A stretch of 5,978 nucleotides of DNA from NCBI GenBank assembly GCA_017853915.1, contig JAFMIS010000165.1:1-5978 (forward strand). Reading direction: 5' to 3'. This DNA is from a bacterium. GTDB lineage: Bacteria; Bdellovibrionota_C; UBA2361; OMII01. Positions 1 to 4,455 of the stretch are shown here, piece by piece. The stretch's first letter is position 1. Each line of letters opens with the position of its first letter. Position numbers and translations under genes: made by a program. The notes under the pieces are model-generated. The model saw nothing but the letters and a program-made list of their open reading frames with translations, was not told the DNA's origin and searched no databases.

Positions 1-720
1 CTCACCGTTCGGCCCGACGAGTGTTACTCCTTTCACTAGCCCTGCGAGTCGCGGTGGTAGTAACACGGCGAGTTTGCCATCACTGTCGGAGATCGGTTTA
101 AAGAGAAATCCGGCCTCTCCAGAGCCAGACGCGCCTCCAACTGTGGAGCCCATGAAAGCGGCTTTCGTCACCGTTTCCTCGTTGATGCTACGAGGGGAGG
201 CCTTCTGTGTTCCTGCGTCAAAGCCCTCTATCTGAGCTCGACTCAGGAGGAGCGCCTGTTCAAGTGAGGCGACCGCGATAGTTGGATCGTCGCCACCACC
301 GCGGTTATCGAAGAGCACCTCAGTATTCGAATCAAATTGGGCCGCGGCGAAGCTCTCAGAGTATATCTTGTCGGTTTCATCCGCTGAGAGTTTCTGCGAG
401 TCGCGGAATTTAATCAGAGCGGCTTTGGTAGCGTCTTCGAAGGGGACGAATCCGTCAGGTTTTTTTAGACTGTCCTTACACTCAGAGAGTATCTGTTGAA
501 ACTCCTTGAGTGCCTCTGGGCCCTTGGTCTTTCCAATTCGCTCTTGGACAAGAGCGGAAAATAATTCCTCTTCACTGACATTATTTGCCGAGTCTGGCAC
601 CAGCAGCGTTTTGAGAGTTTGGTCAAATTCGGAGCTACCCGAAGGTGCTGGTGTATTCGGAACCGAGGGTTGAACCCCCTGATTTGACGTTGTTTGATTG
701 GAGCCTTGTATCGCTTCCAT
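1..720 (-). CDS. Hypothetical protein, N-terminal 240 residues (3' end beyond window)
   Basis: I do not recognise this protein. The minus-strand frame is open without a stop from an ATG at 718-720 to the left edge, giving 240 residues. The start is chosen because AAGGA lies 8 bases upstream (729-733). No signal peptide or membrane segment is visible. Residues 1-30 are rich in Ser, Thr, Asn, Gln and Pro and probably disordered. Residues 33-130 look helical and charged (EEELFSALVQERIG near 50-63; SADETDKIYSESFAAAQ near 112-128). Next comes an acidic, glycine-rich stretch, DNRGGGDDPTIAVASLEQAL (138-157), which loosely recalls a metal-binding loop but is not a canonical EF-hand. After a GGASGSGEAG linker, residues 205-240 (FLFKPISDSDGKLAVLLPP) look like the start of a beta domain. 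A cytoplasmic or otherwise signal-less multidomain protein is inferred. It is transcribed divergently from rpe. Confidence 0.85.
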   Translation of the reverse strand, partial: MEAIQGSNQTTSNQGVQPSVPNTPAPSGSSEFDQTLKTLLVPDSANNVSEEELFSALVQERIGKTKGPEALKEFQQILSECKDSLKKPDGFVPFEDATKAALIKFRDSQKLSADETDKIYSESFAAAQFDSNTEVLFDNRGGGDDPTIAVASLEQALLLSRAQIEGFDAGTQKASPRSINEETVTKAAFMGSTVGGASGSGEAGFLFKPISDSDGKLAVLLPPRLAGLVKGVTLVGPNGE

Positions 721-728
721 AATGTCAT

Positions 729-733
729 TCCTT
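729..733 (-). promoter_or_regulatory. Ribosome binding site of the 1-720 gene
   Basis: AAGGA on the minus strand ends 8 bases before the ATG at 718-720. It supports that ATG over the out-of-frame ATG at 726-728, which would give a different 87-residue reading frame with no such site at proper spacing. Confidence 0.65.
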
Positions 734-776
734 GAGGTTACTACTCTCCGACCCATCCCTTGGGTTTGCGGCATTA

Positions 777-797
777 ATGGGCGTTTTTACGGCCCAT
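777..797. repeat. 6-bp perfect inverted repeat
   Basis: ATGGGC at 777-782 and GCCCAT at 792-797 are exact reverse complements separated by 9 bases containing five T. It lies about 57 bases upstream of the minus-strand start codon, so in that gene's mRNA it could form a hairpin; it could equally be a protein-binding palindrome. Confidence 0.45.
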
Positions 798-821
798 ACA
801 CAGGGGGTAGCAGATTCCGTT

Positions 822-853
822 CCAAGGCTAAGTGCCGTGCAAAACATCCTTGG
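822..853. repeat. 6-bp inverted repeat with a 20-base loop
   Basis: CCAAGG at 822-827 is the exact reverse complement of CCTTGG at 848-853. The right arm is also part of a second copy of a CATCC-TTGGGT sequence first seen at 755-765. With a 20-base loop the hairpin alone would be weak. Confidence 0.3.
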
Positions 854-875
854 GTGCGCTGCGGTATCCGTCAGG

Positions 876-902
876 TGTGAGGCGGGTGCGCATCGCCTCA
901 CA
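876..902. repeat. 9-bp perfect inverted repeat (hairpin or operator)
   Basis: TGTGAGGCG at 876-884 and CGCCTCACA at 894-902 are perfect reverse complements around a 9-base loop. This is the strongest palindrome in the rpe upstream region, about 130 bases before the rpe ATG. No T-run follows on either strand, so an intrinsic terminator is not supported. A regulator site or an RNA hairpin in an rpe leader are the likelier readings. Confidence 0.5.
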
Positions 903-997
903 GCTACGCGATGTCGGCGTGATATGAGCCCTGTAATTATCGTCTATGAGGGGATCCTGTGAGCGATTTCGTATCGCCGCGCGAGCCATTAAAATGG

Positions 998-1027
998 TTT
1001 TCGGAGAGGGTCTAAATCATGTAATCT
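998..1027 (+). promoter_or_regulatory. Possible rpe promoter abutting the start codon (leaderless candidate)
   Basis: TGTAAT (1020-1025, five of six matches to TATAAT, although the highly conserved second A is replaced) or TAATCT (1022-1027) could act as a -10 box. A weak TTTTCG (998-1003) lies 16 or 18 bases upstream. The second alternative leaves 7 bases before the rpe ATG, so transcription could begin at or next to that ATG. This would fit the lack of a Shine-Dalgarno site before rpe. The -35 match is poor and no transcription data are available. Confidence 0.25.
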
Positions 1028-1034
1028 GCCGCCT

Positions 1035-1700
1035 ATGACTCGAAACGGTACTCAAGTAGTTGTCGCTCCCTCAATCCTAGCTGCCAAGATCGGGATTCTT
1101 GAGCAGGAGGTGGCGAGTGTTGAAAAAGCGGGAGCGGATTGGCTTCACGTCGATGTAATGGACGGCACCTTTGTGCCCCCGATTACATTCGGCGCAAACG
1201 TAGTTGAATCCCTCAAAGCTAAGAGCGCTCTCTTTTTGGATGTTCACCTGATGGTAGTACAGCCAGAGCGTCATTTTCAGCCGTTTAAAGATGCTGGCGC
1301 GGATCGACTTATCATTCATCAGGAGACGTGCCCGCACTTGCATCGCTCTCTCTCTGAGATTCGATCGATGGGCATGAAGAACGGAGTGGCTATCAATCCG
1401 GGTACCCCAGTAGAAGCCATTCACGACGTGCTGGATGTGTGTGACTTGGTTTTGATTATGAGCGTGAATCCCGGCTGGGGAGGACAGCCCTTTATTCAAA
1501 GCTCTCTGGGAAAGATTAGACAGCTAGTGAGTCATTGCGACGCGATCGGGATTCCGCGGCCAGTCGTCGAGGTCGATGGTGGTATTAACGACGCGACTGG
1601 CGCTCTCTGCAGGGCTGCCGGCGCTACAGCACTTGTGGCGGGCTCGTACATCTTTGGAGCCCCGGATCGCGTTGACGCTATTCGGAGATTGCGGGGGTGA
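1035..1700 (+). CDS. rpe: Ribulose-phosphate 3-epimerase
   Basis: Rpe interconverts D-ribulose 5-phosphate and D-xylulose 5-phosphate in the cytoplasm (pentose phosphate and Calvin-type pathways). The 221 residues are the usual length for this metal-dependent TIM barrel. APSIL opens the first strand (11-15). HVDVMDGTFVPP (38-49) supplies a metal-ligand His38 and the catalytic/ligand Asp40. DVHLMV (69-74) carries His71. SVNPGWGGQ (143-151) is the phosphate-side loop, with Trp where many members have Phe. EVDGGI (179-184) gives Asp181, the second acid/base and metal ligand. GSYIFG (203-208) ends the phosphate-binding face. ATG 1035 is the only standard in-frame start between an in-frame TAA at 990 and the APSIL codons, yet no Shine-Dalgarno site precedes it at normal spacing. 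The stop overlaps the plsY start, so the two are cotranscribed. All key residues are intact. Confidence 0.96.
   Translation: MTRNGTQVVVAPSILAAKIGILEQEVASVEKAGADWLHVDVMDGTFVPPITFGANVVESLKAKSALFLDVHLMVVQPERHFQPFKDAGADRLIIHQETCPHLHRSLSEIRSMGMKNGVAINPGTPVEAIHDVLDVCDLVLIMSVNPGWGGQPFIQSSLGKIRQLVSHCDAIGIPRPVVEVDGGINDATGALCRAAGATALVAGSYIFGAPDRVDAIRRLRG
1684..1687 (+). promoter_or_regulatory. Ribosome binding site of plsY inside the rpe 3' end
   Basis: GGAG within the last rpe codons lies 9 bases before the GTG at 1697-1699. Together with the GTGA overlap (1697-1700) it supports the GTG start and translational coupling of plsY to rpe. Confidence 0.6.
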
Positions 1701-2293
1701 ATACCTTTTTTACCTGCTTAGCTCTGCTTCCTTATTATCTTCTCGGAGCCTTCCCTACAGGGCGCCTTGTGGCGCGACTCCATGGAGTTGATATCACCGC
1801 TGTGGGGAGTGGAAATGTGGGGGCTACAAACGTCTCCCGTGTGGTTGGCAAACGAGCTGGCATCATCACACTGTTGTGCGATATAGCCAAAGGCGCTGTG
1901 GCGATCGGCATCGCGAAATTATGTTCGCCCGACATCTGGTTTGCGGCGTCGGTAGGAGTAGCGGTAGTCGCCGGACACTGTTTTTCTATTCCAACCAAAC
2001 TTAAAGGTGGTAAAGGTGTGGCGACGGCTCTTGGGGTGCTCCTGATGCTCTCCCCAATCGCCGCTCTCATTGCCATAGCGACATTCGCTCTAGTCTTTAG
2101 CGTTTCGCGGATAGTCTCAATCTCATCAATTGTTTCGGCGCTTGTGGTGCCGACAGCATCCTTAGTCTCGCACTCTCCTGACTCAATAGTCATGGCTCAA
2201 GCGCTACTGGCCGCGATAGTCATCTACCGACATCGGGAAAATATAGTGCGACTGATTGAGGGCAGAGAACCTCAATTCGCTTTCAAGAAATAA
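1697..2293 (+). CDS. plsY: Glycerol-3-phosphate acyltransferase PlsY
   Basis: PlsY is an inner-membrane enzyme that transfers an acyl group from acyl-phosphate (made by PlsX) to the sn-1 position of glycerol 3-phosphate, giving lysophosphatidic acid, the first phospholipid precursor. The 198 residues match the family length. Hydrophobic segments are seen near 3-20, 55-75, 80-98, 108-140 and 145-180, consistent with a multipass protein. The conserved motifs are GSGNVGATN with Arg48 and GKRAG (37-55), GHCFSIPTKLKGGKGVAT (93-110), and the C-terminal YRHRENIVRLIEGRE. Motif 2 has Ser97 where Pro is frequent, with the Pro two residues later. Translation starts at GTG 1697, overlapping the rpe stop by four bases. 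plsX is not in the window. The pairing with rpe is not a pathway link I know, so it is probably a housekeeping operon of convenience. Confidence 0.95.
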   Translation: MNTFFTCLALLPYYLLGAFPTGRLVARLHGVDITAVGSGNVGATNVSRVVGKRAGIITLLCDIAKGAVAIGIAKLCSPDIWFAASVGVAVVAGHCFSIPTKLKGGKGVATALGVLLMLSPIAALIAIATFALVFSVSRIVSISSIVSALVVPTASLVSHSPDSIVMAQALLAAIVIYRHRENIVRLIEGREPQFAFKK

Positions 2294-2309
2294 AGTGAAT
2301 TCTACGAGA

Positions 2310-2333
2310 GAGCTGCCCCGGAGGGCTCCGCTC
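2310..2333. terminator. Possible GC-rich hairpin between convergent plsY and the 90-residue gene
   Basis: Only 45 bases separate the two convergent stop codons. Within them GAGC (2310-2313) can pair with GCTC (2330-2333), and GCCC (2315-2318) with GGGC (2323-2326) around a CGGA loop. No T-run follows on either strand, so if it terminates transcription it is not a textbook intrinsic terminator. Confidence 0.22.
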
Positions 2334-2338
2334 AAGGG

Positions 2339-2611
2339 TTACTTCGCCAATTCAAGCGCCTCTGGGCCATGGTACGAGAGCGTGCCGTTATCCCAGAGTA
2401 CATGAATCATAAGCGACTTGGCTCTCGACTCTTGAGGCGTCAGGGTTGTTTCCTCACGCAGAGCCTTGATAGTTCCCGCGCATCCACGAGTTGAGAACGT
2501 CGTGGTTTCGACCTCAGTTTCGCCATTCTCGAAGCCCCCGGCGCTATCTTTTGGGATGGTCACTGTGAAGGGGAGGCGACGTACTCGATCGTTAACTTTA
2601 AATTTTTCCAT
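2339..2611 (-). CDS. Small conserved-looking hypothetical protein, SH3-like (90 aa)
   Basis: I cannot name this protein. It has 90 residues, no signal peptide and no membrane segment. It opens with FKVNDRVRRLPFTVTIP (4-20), goes through a polar, Thr/Glu-rich stretch (28-42) to GCAGTIKALREE (43-54), and ends with LMIHVLWDNGTLSYHGPEAL (67-86). The pattern of a V-x-D-x-V strand, a G-T-I-K turn and a V-x-W-D-N-G-T strand resembles small KOW/Tudor/SH3-like beta barrels that bind nucleic acid or protein partners; this is inference from pattern. ATG 2611 is preferred over the TTG at 2623 because GGAG lies 6 bases before the ATG and overlaps the TTG. It stands alone, convergent with plsY and divergent from clpX, with a long upstream region holding palindromes. 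Confidence 0.82.
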   Translation of the reverse strand: MEKFKVNDRVRRLPFTVTIPKDSAGGFENGETEVETTTFSTRGCAGTIKALREETTLTPQESRAKSLMIHVLWDNGTLSYHGPEALELAK

Positions 2612-2617
2612 AATAAT

Positions 2618-2621
2618 CTCC
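2618..2621 (-). promoter_or_regulatory. Ribosome binding site deciding the 90-aa start
   Basis: GGAG on the minus strand, 6 bases before ATG 2611-2609. The alternative TTG (2623-2621) shares a base with this site and has no site of its own, so the protein most likely starts MEKFKV. Confidence 0.7.
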
Positions 2622-2665
2622 AACGAAGAAGAGATGCCTGAGCAATTAGGTCAGATTCAGCCCAT

Positions 2666-2696
2666 TTGACACCGATGCCAGCCCGGTGAGTAGGGT
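2666..2696 (+). promoter_or_regulatory. Possible sigma-70 promoter with consensus -35 box
   Basis: TTGACA at 2666-2671 is an exact -35 consensus. The only -10-like hexamer is TAGGGT at 2691-2696 (three of six matches) at a long 19-base spacing, so the promoter would be weak or need an activator. The putative -10 falls in the loop of the palindrome at 2684-2704, as expected for an operator. It would transcribe toward clpX, which starts about 400 bases away. Confidence 0.3.
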
Positions 2697-2704
2697 CCTC
2701 ACCG
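2684..2704. repeat. 7-bp perfect inverted repeat (possible operator)
   Basis: CGGTGAG at 2684-2690 and CTCACCG at 2698-2704 are perfect reverse complements with a 7-base spacer. It begins 12 bases after the TTGACA box on the plus strand and lies 73 bases upstream of the 90-aa start on the minus strand. It could therefore be an operator for either direction, or an RNA hairpin in the 90-aa gene's leader. Confidence 0.45.
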
Positions 2705-2767
2705 AACTGGTTGCAAGGAGACTAGCATGCATCTCCATGGCCCCGTAATAAGGGATTCGCGATTTAA

Positions 2768-2816
2768 GGGGGGCATACGCTGCTACCGTGTGGAGAGTCA
2801 GGGCAGGATGCCCCCC
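2768..2816. repeat. 9-bp GC-rich inverted repeat with extended stem
   Basis: GGGGGGCAT (2768-2776) and ATGCCCCCC (2808-2816) are perfect reverse complements. Within the 31-base interior, CTGC (2780-2783) pairs with GCAG (2803-2806), extending the stem beyond a small asymmetric internal loop. No T-run follows on the plus strand, and only TTAAAT on the minus strand, so termination is not supported. The outline resembles a small structured RNA or a leader element. Confidence 0.5.
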
Positions 2817-3090
2817 GTACAAGATTCCAAAAAACAAAATGCTGTAAAAACGGCTAGTTGAGTGTATTAGCGAGAGCCAGGCTGCTTTTTTGCCCAAAAA
2901 GTCAAGTTATTTACTTTTCGCTCCGATACCCTAACGGCACGCCTTTTCCTAAAGCTTTCCTGGGACTATGTCGAACCCTCACTCAGGAGGCCCACACATT
3001 ATCCATGCACCCTTAAAGCTTGAAGCCGCAATCCGATCAGGGGCTTTGCGCATCCTATCAAGTAGAGGGTTTTTCCCGTAGCGTTTTTCA

Positions 3091-3095
3091 GAGGA
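3091..3095 (+). promoter_or_regulatory. Ribosome binding site of clpX
   Basis: GAGGA with 7 bases to the ATG at 3103; it fixes the clpX start, which also gives the normal short N-terminus before the zinc domain. Confidence 0.75.
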
Positions 3096-3102
3096 TACGG
3101 CC

Positions 3103-4356
3103 ATGGCAAAGGATACACATAAGCACGGTGGGAATTTAATCTGCTCCTTCTGCGGAAAAACGCAGGAAGAGGTCCGAAAATTAGTGGCGGGACCTTCAGT
3201 CTACATCTGTGATGAGTGTGTCGATCTCTGTAACGACATCCTTACAGAGGAGCTTGAAGATACCGGAAAAGAGCCCTCTCGGATGGCCGTTCCAACCCCC
3301 AAGGACATCAAGGCATCCCTCGACGACTACATCATCGGCCAAGATCACGCCAAGAAGGTGCTTTCGGTGGCGGTGCACAATCACTACAAACGTATCCAGA
3401 ACAACAAGACAACCAAGAGCACAGTCGAGTTGCAGAAGTCTAATATTCTCCTGATTGGTCCTACCGGCTCCGGAAAGACACTGCTTGCGCAAACGCTTGC
3501 GCGAGTGTTGGATGTTCCATTCACGATAGCTGACGCGACCAGCCTCACAGAGGCGGGATACGTTGGAGAAGATGTTGAGAATATCATCGTCAATCTCCTG
3601 CAAGCCGCTGACTATGATATCGAGAAAACTCAACGTGGCATCGTATACATCGATGAGATCGATAAGATTGCTCGAAAGAGCGACACTCCATCGGTAACCC
3701 GTGATGTGTCAGGAGAAGGTGTTCAGCAAGCGCTCCTCAAGATCATCGAGGGAACGAAAGCCAATGTTCCGCCCAAAGGAGGACGAAAGCACCCACAGCA
3801 GGATTTCATCCAGGTGGATACCTCAAACATCCTCTTCATCGTTGGTGGTGCTTTCGATGGTATTGAGCGCATTATCGGCCAGAGAGTAGGCAAGAAGAGC
3901 TTGGGCTTTGGCACCAATATCGTTCCGATCGTCGAGAAGAAAGATAATCCGTTGGCTACCCTGGAGACTGAGGACCTACTGAAGTTTGGAATGATCCCGG
4001 AGTTTATAGGTCGATTGCCCGTGATCTCATGCCTCGATCCACTCGATAAGGCGGCTCTGGTGGAGATCCTCTCAAAGCCCAAGAATGCGCTGGTGCGTCA
4101 GTATCAGGCGTTGCTCGCGATGGAGGGAGTGGAGCTTACCTTTACAACCGATGCTTTGGACGCGATCGCTCTCAAAGCGCTCGAGAAAAAGACCGGGGCG
4201 CGCGGACTTCGATCGATCATCGAGTCGTGCATGCTTGAAGTCATGTACGATGTGCCGAGTAACGCCGGCATTAAAGAGATCGTGATTACCCCTGATGTGG
4301 TCAACGGCGTCCAGCCACCCGTCAAGGTGTACCATAAAGAGGCGGTCGCAGGGTAA
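3103..4356 (+). CDS. clpX: ATP-dependent Clp protease ATP-binding subunit ClpX
   Basis: ClpX is a cytoplasmic AAA+ unfoldase; as a hexamer it recognises tagged or native substrates, unfolds them and threads them into ClpP. The 417 residues are typical. The N-terminal zinc-binding domain has Cys14, Cys17, Cys36 and Cys39. The Walker A motif GPTGSGKT spans 119-126, the pore-1 loop GYVG 152-155, and Walker B VYIDEID 181-187 with Asp184/Glu185. The substrate-gating RKH loop is at 228-230. The ClpP-docking loop reads LGF (267-269), so partnership with a ClpP is expected. GRLPV near 303-307 holds the arginine finger region and GARGLR (365-370) is sensor 2. All key motifs are intact. Neither clpP, tig nor lon, its frequent neighbours, is adjacent, and it forms a stand-alone plus-strand unit behind a 491-base gap. 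Its stop codon lies in the first of three 11-bp tandem repeats. Confidence 0.98.
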   Translation: MAKDTHKHGGNLICSFCGKTQEEVRKLVAGPSVYICDECVDLCNDILTEELEDTGKEPSRMAVPTPKDIKASLDDYIIGQDHAKKVLSVAVHNHYKRIQNNKTTKSTVELQKSNILLIGPTGSGKTLLAQTLARVLDVPFTIADATSLTEAGYVGEDVENIIVNLLQAADYDIEKTQRGIVYIDEIDKIARKSDTPSVTRDVSGEGVQQALLKIIEGTKANVPPKGGRKHPQQDFIQVDTSNILFIVGGAFDGIERIIGQRVGKKSLGFGTNIVPIVEKKDNPLATLETEDLLKFGMIPEFIGRLPVISCLDPLDKAALVEILSKPKNALVRQYQALLAMEGVELTFTTDALDAIALKALEKKTGARGLRSIIESCMLEVMYDVPSNAGIKEIVITPDVVNGVQPPVKVYHKEAVAG

Positions 4357-4381
4357 GGTCAGGGTAAGGTCAGGGTAAGGT
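4349..4381 (+). repeat. Three perfect 11-bp tandem repeats across the clpX stop
   Basis: CAGGGTAAGGT occurs three times without a mismatch at 4349-4359, 4360-4370 and 4371-4381. The first copy supplies the last two clpX codons and the TAA. Because 11 is not a multiple of three, the TAA triplets at 4354, 4365 and 4376 fall in three different frames. The third copy can also pair GGTAA (4374-4378) with TTACC (4386-4390). Replication slippage is the likely origin. Confidence 0.95.
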
Positions 4382-4411
4382 TCTGTTACCTCGCTCAGAT
4401 GAACAAGAGCA

Positions 4412-4429
4412 TCACCGAAATGGCGGTGA
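4412..4429. terminator. Possible hairpin between convergent clpX and the VWA gene
   Basis: TCACCG (4412-4417) and CGGTGA (4424-4429) form a perfect 6-bp stem with a 6-base loop in the 99-base gap between convergent genes. No T-run follows on the plus strand; on the minus strand the downstream sequence is only mildly T-rich (TGCTCTTGTTC). A weak or Rho-assisted end signal is possible. Confidence 0.3.
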
Positions 4430-4455
4430 CAACCACTACGCCGGGATGTTCTGAT

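Larger units (their letters stand above)
721..1034. other. Divergent intergenic region (314 bases) rich in inverted repeats
   Basis: This gap separates the minus-strand 1-720 gene from plus-strand rpe, so it must carry promoters for both. No convincing protein gene is present: the open frames here start at TTG or ATG codons without Shine-Dalgarno sites and match no family I recognise. It holds perfect inverted repeats at 777-797, 822-853 and 876-902, a short ACCC/GGGT pair at 751-765, and an imperfect direct repeat (755-774 and 846-868). A structured untranslated RNA or a cluster of regulator sites is possible. I saw no clear sigma-70 promoter for the minus-strand gene. Confidence 0.6.
2612..3102. 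other. Noncoding region between the 90-aa gene and clpX (491 bases)
   Basis: This divergent gap must drive the minus-strand 90-aa gene and plus-strand clpX. The only longer frame (2646-2897, minus) starts at TTG without a ribosome site and looks like no protein I know. The left half holds a TTGACA box, a palindrome at 2684-2704, GGAGA/TCTCC (2717-2721/2732-2736) and a 9-bp inverted repeat at 2768-2816. From about 2826 to 2920 the DNA is A/T-rich with runs of A and T, including CTTTTT/AAAAAG (2885-2890/2896-2901). TAAAGCTT occurs twice (around 2951 and 3014). I see no tRNA, SRP RNA or tmRNA, and no clear promoter immediately before clpX. Confidence 0.6.

Noticed and set aside
451..465. A 15-base sequence shared with 5530-5544, encoding KKPDG in both minus-strand genes
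   Set aside because: Flanking sequence shows no similarity, and the match comprises a T-run plus a common turn-forming peptide; no evidence of shared ancestry.
732..962. 76-residue plus-strand frame upstream of rpe
   Set aside because: It starts at TTG with no ribosome site, spans the palindromes of the intergenic region, and resembles no family I know; chance is the simpler reading.
1735..2193. 152-residue antisense frame inside plsY
   Set aside because: It is the complement of well-conserved plsY codons, with a Thr/Ala/Pro-rich product typical of shadow frames. The antisense frames inside rpe (1077-1499) and clpX (3196-3633) were rejected likewise.
2768..2816. Small SRP (4.5S) RNA, suggested by the G-run/C-run closing stem and an AGCAGC-like string on the minus strand
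   Set aside because: The conserved core (GGTCAGG followed by GGAA-loop sequence and AGCAGCC in that order) is absent; the matching fragments are in the wrong order and the hairpin is too short.
2646..2897. 83-residue minus-strand frame between the 90-aa gene and clpX
   Set aside because: TTG start without a Shine-Dalgarno site; its codons run through homopolymer tracts and the inverted repeats, and the product does not look like a folded protein.
2885..2901. CTTTTT/AAAAAG inverted repeat and the adjacent T-run as an intrinsic terminator
   Set aside because: There is no GC-rich hairpin directly before the T-run on either strand; the A/T pairing alone would be unstable.
3019..3060. CTTGAA at 3019-3024 as a heat-shock (sigma-32) -35 box for clpX
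   Set aside because: No CCCCAT-like -10 element lies 13-17 bases downstream; the sequence there is AGGGGCTTT.
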